A stretch of DNA of 6,184 nt from contig PSRF01000355.1 in the NCBI GenBank assembly GCA_003175865.1, positions 1 to 6,184 of the forward strand. Direction: 5' to 3'. Source of the DNA: Blastocatellia bacterium (GTDB lineage: Bacteria; Acidobacteriota; Blastocatellia; Pyrinomonadales; Pyrinomonadaceae). The notes beneath the pieces were generated by a model that had not been told where the DNA came from, made no database searches, and saw nothing but the letters and a program-made list of their open reading frames with translations. Position numbers and translations under genes: made by a program. Of this stretch, positions 1 to 5,611 are shown one piece after another. Each line of letters starts with the position of its first letter. Within the stretch, counting starts at the first letter, position 1.

Positions 1-20
1 AACCTAGAGTCGTTCCATGC

Positions 21-51
21 TTGGCTAGGGTAAAGGACGTTAAGTTATAAT
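21..51 (+). promoter_or_regulatory. Candidate sigma-70 promoter of the aldolase gene
   Basis: A perfect TATAAT at 46-51 is preceded by TTGGCT at 21-26 (three of six matches to TTGACA, first two and fourth-to-fifth region weak), with a 19-bp spacer, which is longer than ideal. Transcription would start near 58, giving a leader of about 45 nt before the aldolase ATG. The -10 box is convincing; the -35 is weak. The preceding gene is not in the window. Confidence 0.35.
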
Positions 52-102
52 TCCCGCAGCTTTCATCAATTTTTCCACCGCTCAGCACAGTAGGAGGCAG
101 AA

Positions 103-1203
103 ATGGCCACGGAACTTAAGCGTGCAGATTCAGCAGAACGAATTGAGGAACTACTCGGACCGAACGCACGCCCGTTGTTGGATCACAAATCACAAACAAT
201 CCTAAAGGACCAACTTCAGCTACCAGGTCCCGATTTTATCGATCGTGTTTGGTCCATTTCTGACCGCTCCCCCCGGGTTTTGCGATCCCTGCAAATTCTG
301 TTTGACAATGGCCGGTTGCGAGGAACGGGTTACCTATCGATCCTTCCAGTAGATCAGGGCATCGAGCACTCGGCCGGCGCTTCGTTTGCGCCAAACCCTC
401 AGTACTTTGATCCTGAGAATATAGTTAAGTTGGCGATTGAAGGCGGCTGCAATGCAGTGGCGTCGACATTCGGTGTGCTTGGCACCGTCGCGCGCAAATA
501 TGCACACAAGATTCCGTTTATCGTAAAGATTAATCACAACGAACTGCTCACCGTACCAAACAAGTTCGATCAAGTTCTGTTTGGAACGGTGAAAGAGGCG
601 CACAACATGGGTGCGGTCGCAGTTGGTGCGACTATTTATTTCGGTTCAAACGAATCGACCCGGCAAATCACAGAAATCAGCGAAGCATTCGCGCAAGCTC
701 ATGAATTGGGGATGGGTTGCATACTTTGGTGTTACTTGCGGAATTCAAAATTCAAAACTCCGGAAGGCGACATGCACGCGGCTGCCGATCTCACCAGCCA
801 GGCAAACCATTTGGGTGTGACGATTCAGGCCGACATTATTAAACAGAAACTGCCGGAGCGAAACGGAGGCTACAAGGCAGTGGAAGCTGAGCTTGGAGGA
901 TCGTACGGAAAAACCAGCAAGTTGGTATACGAGAAGCTCACGACAGATAACCCGATTGATCTAGTTCGTTATCAGGTGGCGAACTGCTACATGGGACGTT
1001 GCGGGTTGATTAATTCGGGAGGCGAGTCAAAGGGCGCGAGCGATCTTGCAGAGGCAGTGCGTACAGCGGTTATCAACAAACGCGGAGGCGGCATGGGGCT
1101 CATCTCTGGCAGGAAGGCTTTCCAACGACCGATGGAAGAAGGCGTCGAACTGTTGAATGCCATCCAGGATGTGTATCTGTCAGATGAAATAACAGTCGCC
1201 TGA
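103..1203 (+). CDS. fbaB: Class I fructose-bisphosphate aldolase, DhnA/FbaB type
   Basis: This 366-residue cytoplasmic enzyme should reversibly split fructose-1,6-bisphosphate into dihydroxyacetone phosphate and glyceraldehyde-3-phosphate through a lysine Schiff base, in glycolysis or gluconeogenesis. The sequence closely follows what I remember of E. coli FbaB (about 350 residues). Residues 81-90 read [10 protein letters not shown], the family's first barrel strand with Asp84. Residues 238-250 ([13 protein letters not shown]) hold the expected Schiff-base lysine, Lys247. NSGGESKG (304-311) and the [13 protein letters not shown] stretch (328-340) match the phosphate-binding loops. The ATG at 103 has an excellent Shine-Dalgarno, AGGAGG at 92-97, 5 nt upstream. 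It appears monocistronic: a promoter candidate lies upstream and a hairpin repeat begins on the first base after the stop. It is full length with no missing key residue. A related aldolase acting on another sugar phosphate is possible but less likely. Confidence 0.93.
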   Translation: MATELKRADSAERIEELLGPNARPLLDHKSQTILKDQLQLPGPDFIDRVWSISDRSPRVLRSLQILFDNGRLRGTGYLSILPVDQGIEHSAGASFAPNPQYFDPENIVKLAIEGGCNAVASTFGVLGTVARKYAHKIPFIVKINHNELLTVPNKFDQVLFGTVKEAHNMGAVAVGATIYFGSNESTRQITEISEAFAQAHELGMGCILWCYLRNSKFKTPEGDMHAAADLTSQANHLGVTIQADIIKQKLPERNGGYKAVEAELGGSYGKTSKLVYEKLTTDNPIDLVRYQVANCYMGRCGLINSGGESKGASDLAEAVRTAVINKRGGGMGLISGRKAFQRPMEEGVELLNAIQDVYLSDEITVA

Positions 1204-1280
1204 TTTGGAGTGCGCTGATTCTGTCAGCGCTTTAATCAACCAACGGAGTGCGGCCGACAGAGTGGCCACACTCCACAAAT
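1204..1280. repeat. REPIN-like inverted pair of hairpin units, copy 1
   Basis: Two related palindromic units face each other. Unit 1 (1204-1233, + orientation) starts TTTGGAGTGC and forms the stem GCGCTGA (1212-1218) with TCAGCGC (1224-1230), a 5-nt loop, followed by TTT. Unit 2 (1245-1280) is the same kind of unit in reverse orientation. On the + strand GGAGTGCGGCC (1245-1255) pairs with GGCCACACTCC (1264-1274) at 10 of 11 positions around an 8-nt loop. The same paired arrangement recurs at 5612-5689. Because unit 1 abuts the aldolase stop and ends in a short T run, it may also serve as that gene's terminator. Head-to-head pairs of this kind are called REPINs where REP units and RAYT transposases are known; no RAYT gene is in this window. 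Confidence 0.8.
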
Positions 1281-1348
1281 CTTTCTTCCTCGCCCAATCC
1301 TGATATCATCCACCGCTCGTACATTACCTGGAAGAGCCATTTAACCGC

Positions 1349-1927
1349 TTGCAACCGGAACTGGCACAAGTTGACGACGTGGAACTCCTCAAAGCCGTAG
1401 CTCGCAAGGATGAGCAGGCGCTGGCAGACCTCTACGACCGGTATCGAGCGGTACTGTTTGGCTTGATCAACCGAATCCTGAATAACCGCGAAGAGGCGGA
1501 AGACGTGTTGCAGGATGTATTTATTCAGGTGTGGGGACGCGCCGCTGATTTCGATGAGAAACGCGGTCGACCTTTTACCTGGCTTGTAACTCTCGCGCGC
1601 AGTCGAGCAATCGATCGTCTGCGCAATCTCGCCTCTCGCGAGCGCACGGCAATTGCCGGCGCACGTGAACCAACCGAGGCTGTGTCCGATGCGGTTAGTG
1701 ACGCCTTTCTGTCGGAACAACGTGGCCTCGTAAACTCTGCACTGGCCCAGCTTCCCGAGGAACAAAAGCATGCGTTGACGCTTGCTTATTTCGATGGTCT
1801 GACACAATCGGAGATAGCCGCACGTCTCGGTGCACCACTAGGAACTGTCAAAACACGAATGCGATCGGGATTGATGAAATTGCGCGAATTATTAGGCGGT
1901 AAGAGTGAAAGCTTCGGCTTCGAATAA
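1349..1927 (+). CDS. ECF-type RNA polymerase sigma factor (SigK-like)
   Basis: A 192-residue alternative sigma factor that would direct RNA polymerase to a small regulon when released by its anti-sigma factor. Sigma region 2 spans about residues 24-93: ALADLYDRYRAVLFGLINRI, then the acidic EEAEDVLQDVFIQVW, then RPFTWLVTLARSRAIDRLR. Region 4 spans about 124-182, with LPEEQKHALTLAYFDGLTQSEIAARLG and a helix-turn-helix ending GTVKTRMRSGLMKLRELL. Region 3 and region 1.1 are absent, as expected for the ECF group. The frame has no ATG before region 2. TTG at 1349 is the best start, with GGAAGAG at 1330-1336 as a distant Shine-Dalgarno (12 nt); GTG at 1379 is an alternative lacking one. A weak -10-like TATCAT lies at 1304-1309. 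The anti-sigma gene follows after 3 bp, so the two are co-transcribed and probably translationally coupled. The start is the uncertain part; the family is not. Confidence 0.9.
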   Translation: MQPELAQVDDVELLKAVARKDEQALADLYDRYRAVLFGLINRILNNREEAEDVLQDVFIQVWGRAADFDEKRGRPFTWLVTLARSRAIDRLRNLASRERTAIAGAREPTEAVSDAVSDAFLSEQRGLVNSALAQLPEEQKHALTLAYFDGLTQSEIAARLGAPLGTVKTRMRSGLMKLRELLGGKSESFGFE

Positions 1928-1930
1928 AGT

Positions 1931-2710
1931 ATGGTCCACGCTGATTACAAAGAGATGCTCCCAATTCACGCGCTTGCGGCGCTCGACGCGCAAGATGACC
2001 GTGTATTGACGGAACATCTCGCATCGTGTGCGGACTGTCGACTCGAATTGGACGAGTGGCAGAAGGTAAGTGCGTCGCTCGCGATGACTGTCGTTCTCCA
2101 GGAGCCATCAAAAGAAGTTCGAGCGCGAATCCTCTCGTCGATCAGCAAAAGCGAACGCGCAAACGTAGTGCCTTTGATTCCCCAGAAGAACGTTTGGAGT
2201 TCACTCGGATCCTTCGGAGTCATCGCTGCCGGTATTGTGTTTGTGGCATTGATGATTTCGGTGCTCGCTCTCTGGAATGAAAACCGTAACAACCAACGAC
2301 GGCTCGCTGAATTAGCTACACAAATCAAAACTACTCAAGAACAACTCGCCCAGCAACAAAAACTCATTCGACAGTTCACTGCGCCTGACGCACACATGAC
2401 AGAGTTGATGCCTACCACCTCGGCTCCCGGTGCGAAAGCGATGATCGCATACGACAAAACAGGACACGCGATGTTGATTGCCCGGGGACTTCCAGCCGCA
2501 CCAGCCGGCAAGGCGTATCAACTCTGGTACATAGTCGGAACCACTCCAATGCCCGGCAAGGTCTTCAAAATGGACGAAGCCGGAAATGGCCTGGTCGAAG
2601 ATCAAATGCCCACGGAAGCCATGAAGTCGGCTACTTTTGCGATTACGATGGAAGACGCAAACGGAGCTGCAAAACCAACTGGCGGCATCTTGCTACATAG
2701 TGCTTTCTAA
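1931..2710 (+). CDS. Membrane-anchored anti-sigma factor, zinc-binding N-terminus and RskA C-terminal domain
   Basis: A 259-residue protein expected to hold the upstream sigma factor inactive at the membrane. Residues 1-55 form an anti-sigma domain with the zinc-binding HxxxCxxC motif (His29, Cys33, Cys36, in EHLASCADC). A single hydrophobic helix follows at about 92-115 (SFGVIAAGIVFVALMISVLALW). Residues 116-148 are rich in Gln, Leu and charged residues and look like a coiled coil (QIKTTQEQLAQQQKLIRQ). The external part from about 165 to the end matches the RskA C-terminal domain, with GKAYQLWYIVG (193-203) and a late EDANGAAKPTGGILL (241-255). The length fits the family. In the family, release of the sigma factor commonly involves regulated proteolysis; the signal cannot be read from sequence. 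The ATG is 3 bp after the sigma stop and lacks a strong Shine-Dalgarno, consistent with coupling. Confidence 0.9.
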   Translation: MVHADYKEMLPIHALAALDAQDDRVLTEHLASCADCRLELDEWQKVSASLAMTVVLQEPSKEVRARILSSISKSERANVVPLIPQKNVWSSLGSFGVIAAGIVFVALMISVLALWNENRNNQRRLAELATQIKTTQEQLAQQQKLIRQFTAPDAHMTELMPTTSAPGAKAMIAYDKTGHAMLIARGLPAAPAGKAYQLWYIVGTTPMPGKVFKMDEAGNGLVEDQMPTEAMKSATFAITMEDANGAAKPTGGILLHSAF

Positions 2711-2864
2711 AATCCAAACCTCGCCCATTGGCCGTAATTAGATCGAACTTAACGTCAAGCGGTTCTCAAAAAAGGTAGACGAGGAAACAGACATGTCAGG
2801 CTTTGGCCAGTGATGTCCAGGGTTCTGATCAAGACAACTTCACACACAAGGAGACTCATAAGTC

Positions 2865-3326
2865 ATGCGAAGTAATCGACGTTTTCAGCGGATTGCACTT
2901 CTGGCTGTAGTCCTATCCCTGCTGTTAACTGGTAGTGGTTTGACACGTGCGATGGCCCAGGAGAAATCACTCTATGAGAGACTCGGCGGCTACAACGCTC
3001 TCGCAGCGGTCGTGGATGATTTCATCGGGCGGCTCGTAGCAGACAAACGGTTCGAAAAATTCTTTATCGGCCAAAGCACTGATTCACGCAAACGAATTCG
3101 GCAGCACGTATTGGATCAATTTTGTGCGGCTACAGGTGGTCCATGTATCTACACTGGACGTGATATGAAGACCTCTCATACTGGTCTGGGAATTACTAAC
3201 GAGGATTGGGATGAGGCCGCAAAACAACTCGTCGCATCACTCGACAAGTTCAAGGTTCCCGAGAAAGAAAAAGGCGAGGTACTTGCATTCGTGACGAGCC
3301 TCAAGAAAGACATCGTGGAGAAATAA
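2865..3326 (+). CDS. Exported group 1 truncated hemoglobin
   Basis: A 153-residue protein made of a Sec signal peptide and a truncated globin domain. The signal has basic MRSNRRFQR, a hydrophobic core (residues 10-22, IALLAVVLSLLLT) and an Ala-Met-Ala site (29-31), predicting cleavage before Gln32. The globin domain runs 36-153: SLYERLGGYNAL, VVDDFIGRLVADKRFEKFF, TGGPCIYTGRDMKTSHTGLGIT. His105 is the expected proximal (F8) heme ligand. Compared from memory with Mycobacterium tuberculosis trHbN, the distal B10 Tyr is Ile54, E7 is Ile78 and E11 is Val82, an apolar distal pocket. Cys87 and Cys94 could pair outside the cytoplasm. Export suggests a periplasmic or surface heme protein; ligand and role are unknown. 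The ATG follows AAGGAG (2848-2853) by 11 nt. It may belong to the regulon of the upstream sigma pair, but the 154-bp gap suggests its own promoter. Confidence 0.92.
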   Translation: MRSNRRFQRIALLAVVLSLLLTGSGLTRAMAQEKSLYERLGGYNALAAVVDDFIGRLVADKRFEKFFIGQSTDSRKRIRQHVLDQFCAATGGPCIYTGRDMKTSHTGLGITNEDWDEAAKQLVASLDKFKVPEKEKGEVLAFVTSLKKDIVEK

Positions 3327-3348
3327 TCCCCTGTGCGTTTCCCGTGAA

Positions 3349-3392
3349 CTCTGTGCCTCTGTGCCTATATCAGAGACACAGAGGACACGGAG
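3349..3392. repeat. Palindrome of CACAGAG-type units downstream of the globin gene
   Basis: The left arm CTCTGTGCCTCTGTGCC (3349-3365) is a tandem pair of CTCTGTGC. The right arm, about 3375-3392, reads GACACAGAGGACACGGAG and is its near reverse complement (GGCACAGAGG followed by CACAGAG, with one insertion and one substitution). A 7-10 nt centre (TATATCA region) separates them. The arms could form a long imperfect hairpin 23 bp after the globin stop. It may help terminate or stabilise that transcript, although no T run follows. The same kind of motif is, from memory, scattered in genomes of several environmental bacteria. Confidence 0.65.
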
Positions 3393-3427
3393 ACGACTCA
3401 TAGAAGTGCTCAAGTTTCCCCCTCTTT

Positions 3428-3465
3428 CTAAAACTGCTAAACTGCACGTATCTCGTTTTAGCAGG
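3428..3465 (+). promoter_or_regulatory. Hairpin that would cover the Shine-Dalgarno of the small gene
   Basis: CTGCTAAAC (3434-3442) pairs with GTTTTAGCAG (3455-3464) with one bulged T. An overlapping alternative pairs CTAAAAC (3428-3434) with GTTTTAG (3455-3461). The right arm contains the only Shine-Dalgarno-like bases (AGCAGG, 3460-3465) 6 nt before the ATG at 3472, so folding would hide the ribosome site. The 5' half is itself a small tandem of TAAAACTGC and TAAACTGC. This may be translational control, a fragment of a repeat, or chance. Confidence 0.3.
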
Positions 3466-3471
3466 TTACAG

Positions 3472-3672
3472 ATGTTCAGGGAAAAGCAAAAAAATAAACC
3501 GCGGCCTGTCGACAACTCAGTCTCCGATTCCACTGGCGCTTACGATTTGCGTTTTCTTTTGTGGCGGCAATTCTGCTCCCAAAACAATATCCCGGTAGAC
3601 ACACTGCCCAGTCAGTTGAATGCTGAGCAGAAGGATCGCTGGGAACAAATGAAATCGAAACGTCTTCGTTAG
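3472..3672 (+). CDS. Small protein of unknown function, 66 residues
   Basis: I do not recognise this protein. From ATG 3472 it reads MFREKQKNKPRP, then a Ser/Asp/Asn-rich stretch, then a more structured half: YDLRFLLWRQFCSQNNIP, DTLPSQLNAEQKDRWEQMK, and a basic tail KSKRLR. It has no signal peptide or membrane helix, is hydrophilic, has one cysteine, and is probably helical at the C-terminal half. The reading frame stays open back to GTG 3361, but that start falls inside the CACAGAG palindrome and has no Shine-Dalgarno, so ATG 3472 with AGCAGG 6 nt upstream is preferred. Its stop is 6 bp from the stop of the convergent hydrolase gene. That tight fit, with no leftover DNA, slightly favours a real gene. 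It could still be a chance reading frame. Confidence 0.5.
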   Translation: MFREKQKNKPRPVDNSVSDSTGAYDLRFLLWRQFCSQNNIPVDTLPSQLNAEQKDRWEQMKSKRLR

Positions 3673-3678
3673 AAGCAG

Positions 3679-4368
3679 TCAGAACCTACCGCCACCCAGC
3701 TTGTAAACTCCGGTAAGAAATGGATTGGTGAGTCTCTCTTTGCCGATCGTCGTGACTGGACCATGTCCTGAGTACACTTCAACGTCGTCGCCGAGCGGCA
3801 GCAACTTTGTGTTGATTGAGTGAAGCAGCTGCCCAGTTGACCCGCCAGGTAGATCCGTACGTCCTACCGAGCCGGCAAACAATACGTCGCCAACAAAGAC
3901 TCTTCTCTCACCTGGAGCAAACAAGACAACATGACCTGGCGTGTGACCCGGACAATGCAAAATCTCAAACTCGATCTCTCCAACCATGTATTTCTGTTTG
4001 TCAGTCCAGTATTCGTCAATTGGTGGCGGTGGCTCAAACTGCATGTTCAGTGCTGGCCATTGAGCACGAGGAATTCCAATCCACGCCGGTTGTTCGGGCA
4101 ATGCGGTGTAGATGAACTCATCCGCTTGATGCAACAGAATCTTCGCGTTGGGCCTGAGCCGTTTTAGCGCGGCGACTCCACCAACATGATCAAGATGTGC
4201 GTGAGTTACTGCGATAGCTTGGAGGTCGAGATCGAGATCTTCAATAGACTGGTCAATCTCTTCTGAGTCATCCCCAGGGTCAACACAGATTGCCTTCCGA
4301 GTTTTTTCACAACCGAGGATACGAGTATGTTGTTGAAACGCGGTAACGGTGATTTCTTTAATGATCAT
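3679..4368 (-). CDS. MBL-fold hydrolase, glyoxalase II-like (YcbL/GloB-type)
   Basis: A 229-residue soluble metallo-beta-lactamase-fold enzyme. All metal ligands of the glyoxalase II group are present: THAHLDH (His56, His58, Asp60, His61), the CPGHTPGH motif (His142), GDVLF (Asp161) and SGHGP (His202). GRTDLPGG at 169-176 is typical of the short, YcbL-like branch, which usually hydrolyses thioesters such as S-lactoylglutathione. The substrate here cannot be assigned; a bacillithiol or other thioester hydrolase is equally possible. The N-terminus MIIKEITVTAFQQHTRILGCE fits the family, so the start is sound, yet the bases just upstream are a heptamer repeat array with no clear Shine-Dalgarno (only CGGA). 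A -10-like TATAGT is on this strand at 4440-4435. It is transcribed divergently from amrS and convergently toward the small gene. No signal peptide. Confidence 0.9.
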   Translation of the reverse strand: MIIKEITVTAFQQHTRILGCEKTRKAICVDPGDDSEEIDQSIEDLDLDLQAIAVTHAHLDHVGGVAALKRLRPNAKILLHQADEFIYTALPEQPAWIGIPRAQWPALNMQFEPPPPIDEYWTDKQKYMVGEIEFEILHCPGHTPGHVVLFAPGERRVFVGDVLFAGSVGRTDLPGGSTGQLLHSINTKLLPLGDDVEVYSGHGPVTTIGKERLTNPFLTGVYKLGGGRF

Positions 4369-4369
4369 G

Positions 4370-4478
4370 TCAGTGGTCCGTGGTTCGTAGTCAGTTGTTC
4401 CTGGTTCACGGGTTCCGCTGATTTAGAGCGCCCTACTATAGCGACACAAAACAACGGACACTGACCACTGACAACTGA
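4370..4478. repeat. Two mirror-image arrays of a degenerate TCAGTGG heptamer
   Basis: On the + strand six heptamers run in exact register from 4370 to 4411: TCAGTGG, TCCGTGG, TTCGTAG, TCAGTTG, TTCCTGG, TTCACGG. On the - strand, read from 4478 down to 4445, comes a second array: TCAGTTG, TCAGTGG, TCAGTG (one base short), TCCGTTG, TTTTGTG. A 33-bp centre (4412-4444) separates the arrays and holds CGCT/AGCG inverted bases. The element fills most of the divergent gap between the hydrolase and amrS. The + array begins one base before the hydrolase start codon, and the far array overlaps the candidate amrS -35 box. It is not a CRISPR array: units are too short and there are no spacers. Confidence 0.7.
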
Positions 4479-4504
4479 CTAATAAAGGGTGCTCTGAGTA
4501 TAAT
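4475..4504 (+). promoter_or_regulatory. Candidate promoter of amrS
   Basis: TATAAT at 4499-4504 is a perfect -10 box. CTGACT at 4475-4480, 18 bp upstream, matches TTGACA at four of six positions and lies in the edge of the heptamer array. The predicted transcript start is about 4511, which falls on or after the first possible amrS ATG (4509). This argues for starting translation at the in-frame ATG 4527, or for another promoter further upstream. Confidence 0.4.
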
Positions 4505-4508
4505 TCTT

Positions 4509-5606
4509 ATGAGGACGTCTTGCGCAATGCCACCAATAACTACATCATCATCGCTCGCTGAAGTTCTCGACGAATTAACAATCGAAGGGGCCCCAGAACT
4601 CACTGAACAATTAGCCAATCAAGCTCTCAAATGTTATGCGTGCGGCCATCGCTGTCTTATCAAAGAAGGAAAACGTGGCATCTGCAAAGTGCGCTTCAAC
4701 GATTCAGGGCATTTGCGCGTGCCTGCAAATTATGTTGCGGCACTCGCTTGCGACCCGACCGAAAAGAAGCCTTTCTTCCATGTCTTGCCTGGCTCCGATA
4801 CATTGACCTTCGGGATGCTGGGTTGTGACCTGCACTGCGCGTACTGTCAAAACTGGCTCACGTCTCAAGCTCTTCGCGATGATGCCGCAGGCACGACTCC
4901 TAACGTCGTTTCACCAGAGCGACTAGTAACCATGGCAAAGGCTTGTGGCGCGGCAATGGTCGGCAGCAGTTATAACGAACCACTAATTACAGCCGAATGG
5001 GCAGTCGACGTTTTTCGAGTCGCACGTCCGGCTGGTTTTAGAACTGCGTTCATCTCCAATGGCAACGCAACACCACAAGTGCTCGACTATCTCCGACCGT
5101 GGACTGATTGCTACAAGATTGATTTGAAGTCGATGGCTGATAAGAGTTACCGGCAACTCGGAGGCGTCGTCGACAACATCCTTGAAACGGTGAGAATGGT
5201 CCATGAACGCGGTTTCTGGGAAGAGATCGTGACGCTGGTAATTCCGGGTTTTAATGACTCAAGAGACGAACTCAGGAGAGCGGCAGAGTTCATCGCATCA
5301 GTGTCACCTGACATCCCGTGGCATGTGACAGCATTCCATCAGGACTATCGGATGAGAGAAAACGCAAACACCACTGCGCAACAGTTGATCGGGGCTTGTG
5401 AGATTGGACGCGAAGCGGGATTGCGTTACATCTATGCTGGAAATTTACCGGGCAGAGTTGGTCGTTGGGAGCACACCTATTGTCCTCATTGCGATGAATT
5501 GTTGGTGGAGCGCTTCGGCTATTTGATTAAGAAGGTCCGGGTTACACCTGACGGTCACTGCCCTTCATGCAAAACAACAATCCCAGGGATTTGGTCAGCC
5601 AACTAA
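4509..5606 (+). CDS. amrS: AmrS-type radical SAM enzyme of the AmmeMemoRadiSam system
   Basis: A 365-residue cytoplasmic iron-sulfur enzyme. The radical SAM cluster motif is GCDLHCAYCQN (Cys106, Cys110, Cys113). Before it lies the family's cysteine-rich head CYACGHRCLIKEGKRGICKVR (Cys42, Cys45, Cys49, Cys59). SYNEP (154-158) and the DLKSM region (205-209) are typical of COG1180 activase-like members. At the end, YCPHCDELLVERFGY (324-338) and CPSCKTTIPGIW (351-362) give four more cysteines (325, 328, 351, 354), probably a zinc ribbon or second metal site. The family is usually linked with a MEMO1-like (AmrA) and an AMMECR1-like (AmrB) protein; its reaction is not, to my knowledge, settled. Neither partner is visible here. 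The start is uncertain: ATG 4509 or, in frame, ATG 4527, which better fits the promoter at 4499-4504. A pyruvate-formate-lyase activase role is less likely given the cysteine-rich ends. Confidence 0.92.
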   Translation: MRTSCAMPPITTSSSLAEVLDELTIEGAPELTEQLANQALKCYACGHRCLIKEGKRGICKVRFNDSGHLRVPANYVAALACDPTEKKPFFHVLPGSDTLTFGMLGCDLHCAYCQNWLTSQALRDDAAGTTPNVVSPERLVTMAKACGAAMVGSSYNEPLITAEWAVDVFRVARPAGFRTAFISNGNATPQVLDYLRPWTDCYKIDLKSMADKSYRQLGGVVDNILETVRMVHERGFWEEIVTLVIPGFNDSRDELRRAAEFIASVSPDIPWHVTAFHQDYRMRENANTTAQQLIGACEIGREAGLRYIYAGNLPGRVGRWEHTYCPHCDELLVERFGYLIKKVRVTPDGHCPSCKTTIPGIWSAN

Positions 5607-5611
5607 CCCTT

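Noticed and set aside
1232..1807. A 191-codon open frame on the - strand opposite the sigma factor
   Set aside because: It lies wholly antisense to well-conserved sigma factor regions and ends in the hairpin repeat. The translation has no recognisable motif, so it is a shadow.
1966..2328. Antisense and out-of-frame open frames over the anti-sigma gene (also 1848-2111, 2026-2280 and 2312-2605)
   Set aside because: They overlap a gene with clear zinc-binding, membrane and RskA motifs and show none of their own.
36..2756. GACGTTAAGTT at 36-46 recurs inverted as AACTTAACGTC at 2746-2756, upstream of the aldolase and the globin
   Set aside because: An 11-base match on either strand is expected several times by chance in a window this size, so it is not evidence of a shared operator without more copies.
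2711..2864. Search for an ECF-type promoter or terminator between the anti-sigma and globin genes
   Set aside because: No pair of motifs shared with the region upstream of the sigma gene, and no stem followed by a T run, could be found by eye.
3361..3471. N-terminal extension of the small gene from GTG 3361
   Set aside because: The start lies inside the CACAGAG palindrome, the added residues are low-quality repeat translation, and there is no Shine-Dalgarno.
4370..4478. Possible CRISPR-like array in the hydrolase-amrS gap
   Set aside because: The units are contiguous degenerate heptamers with no spacers and no cas genes.
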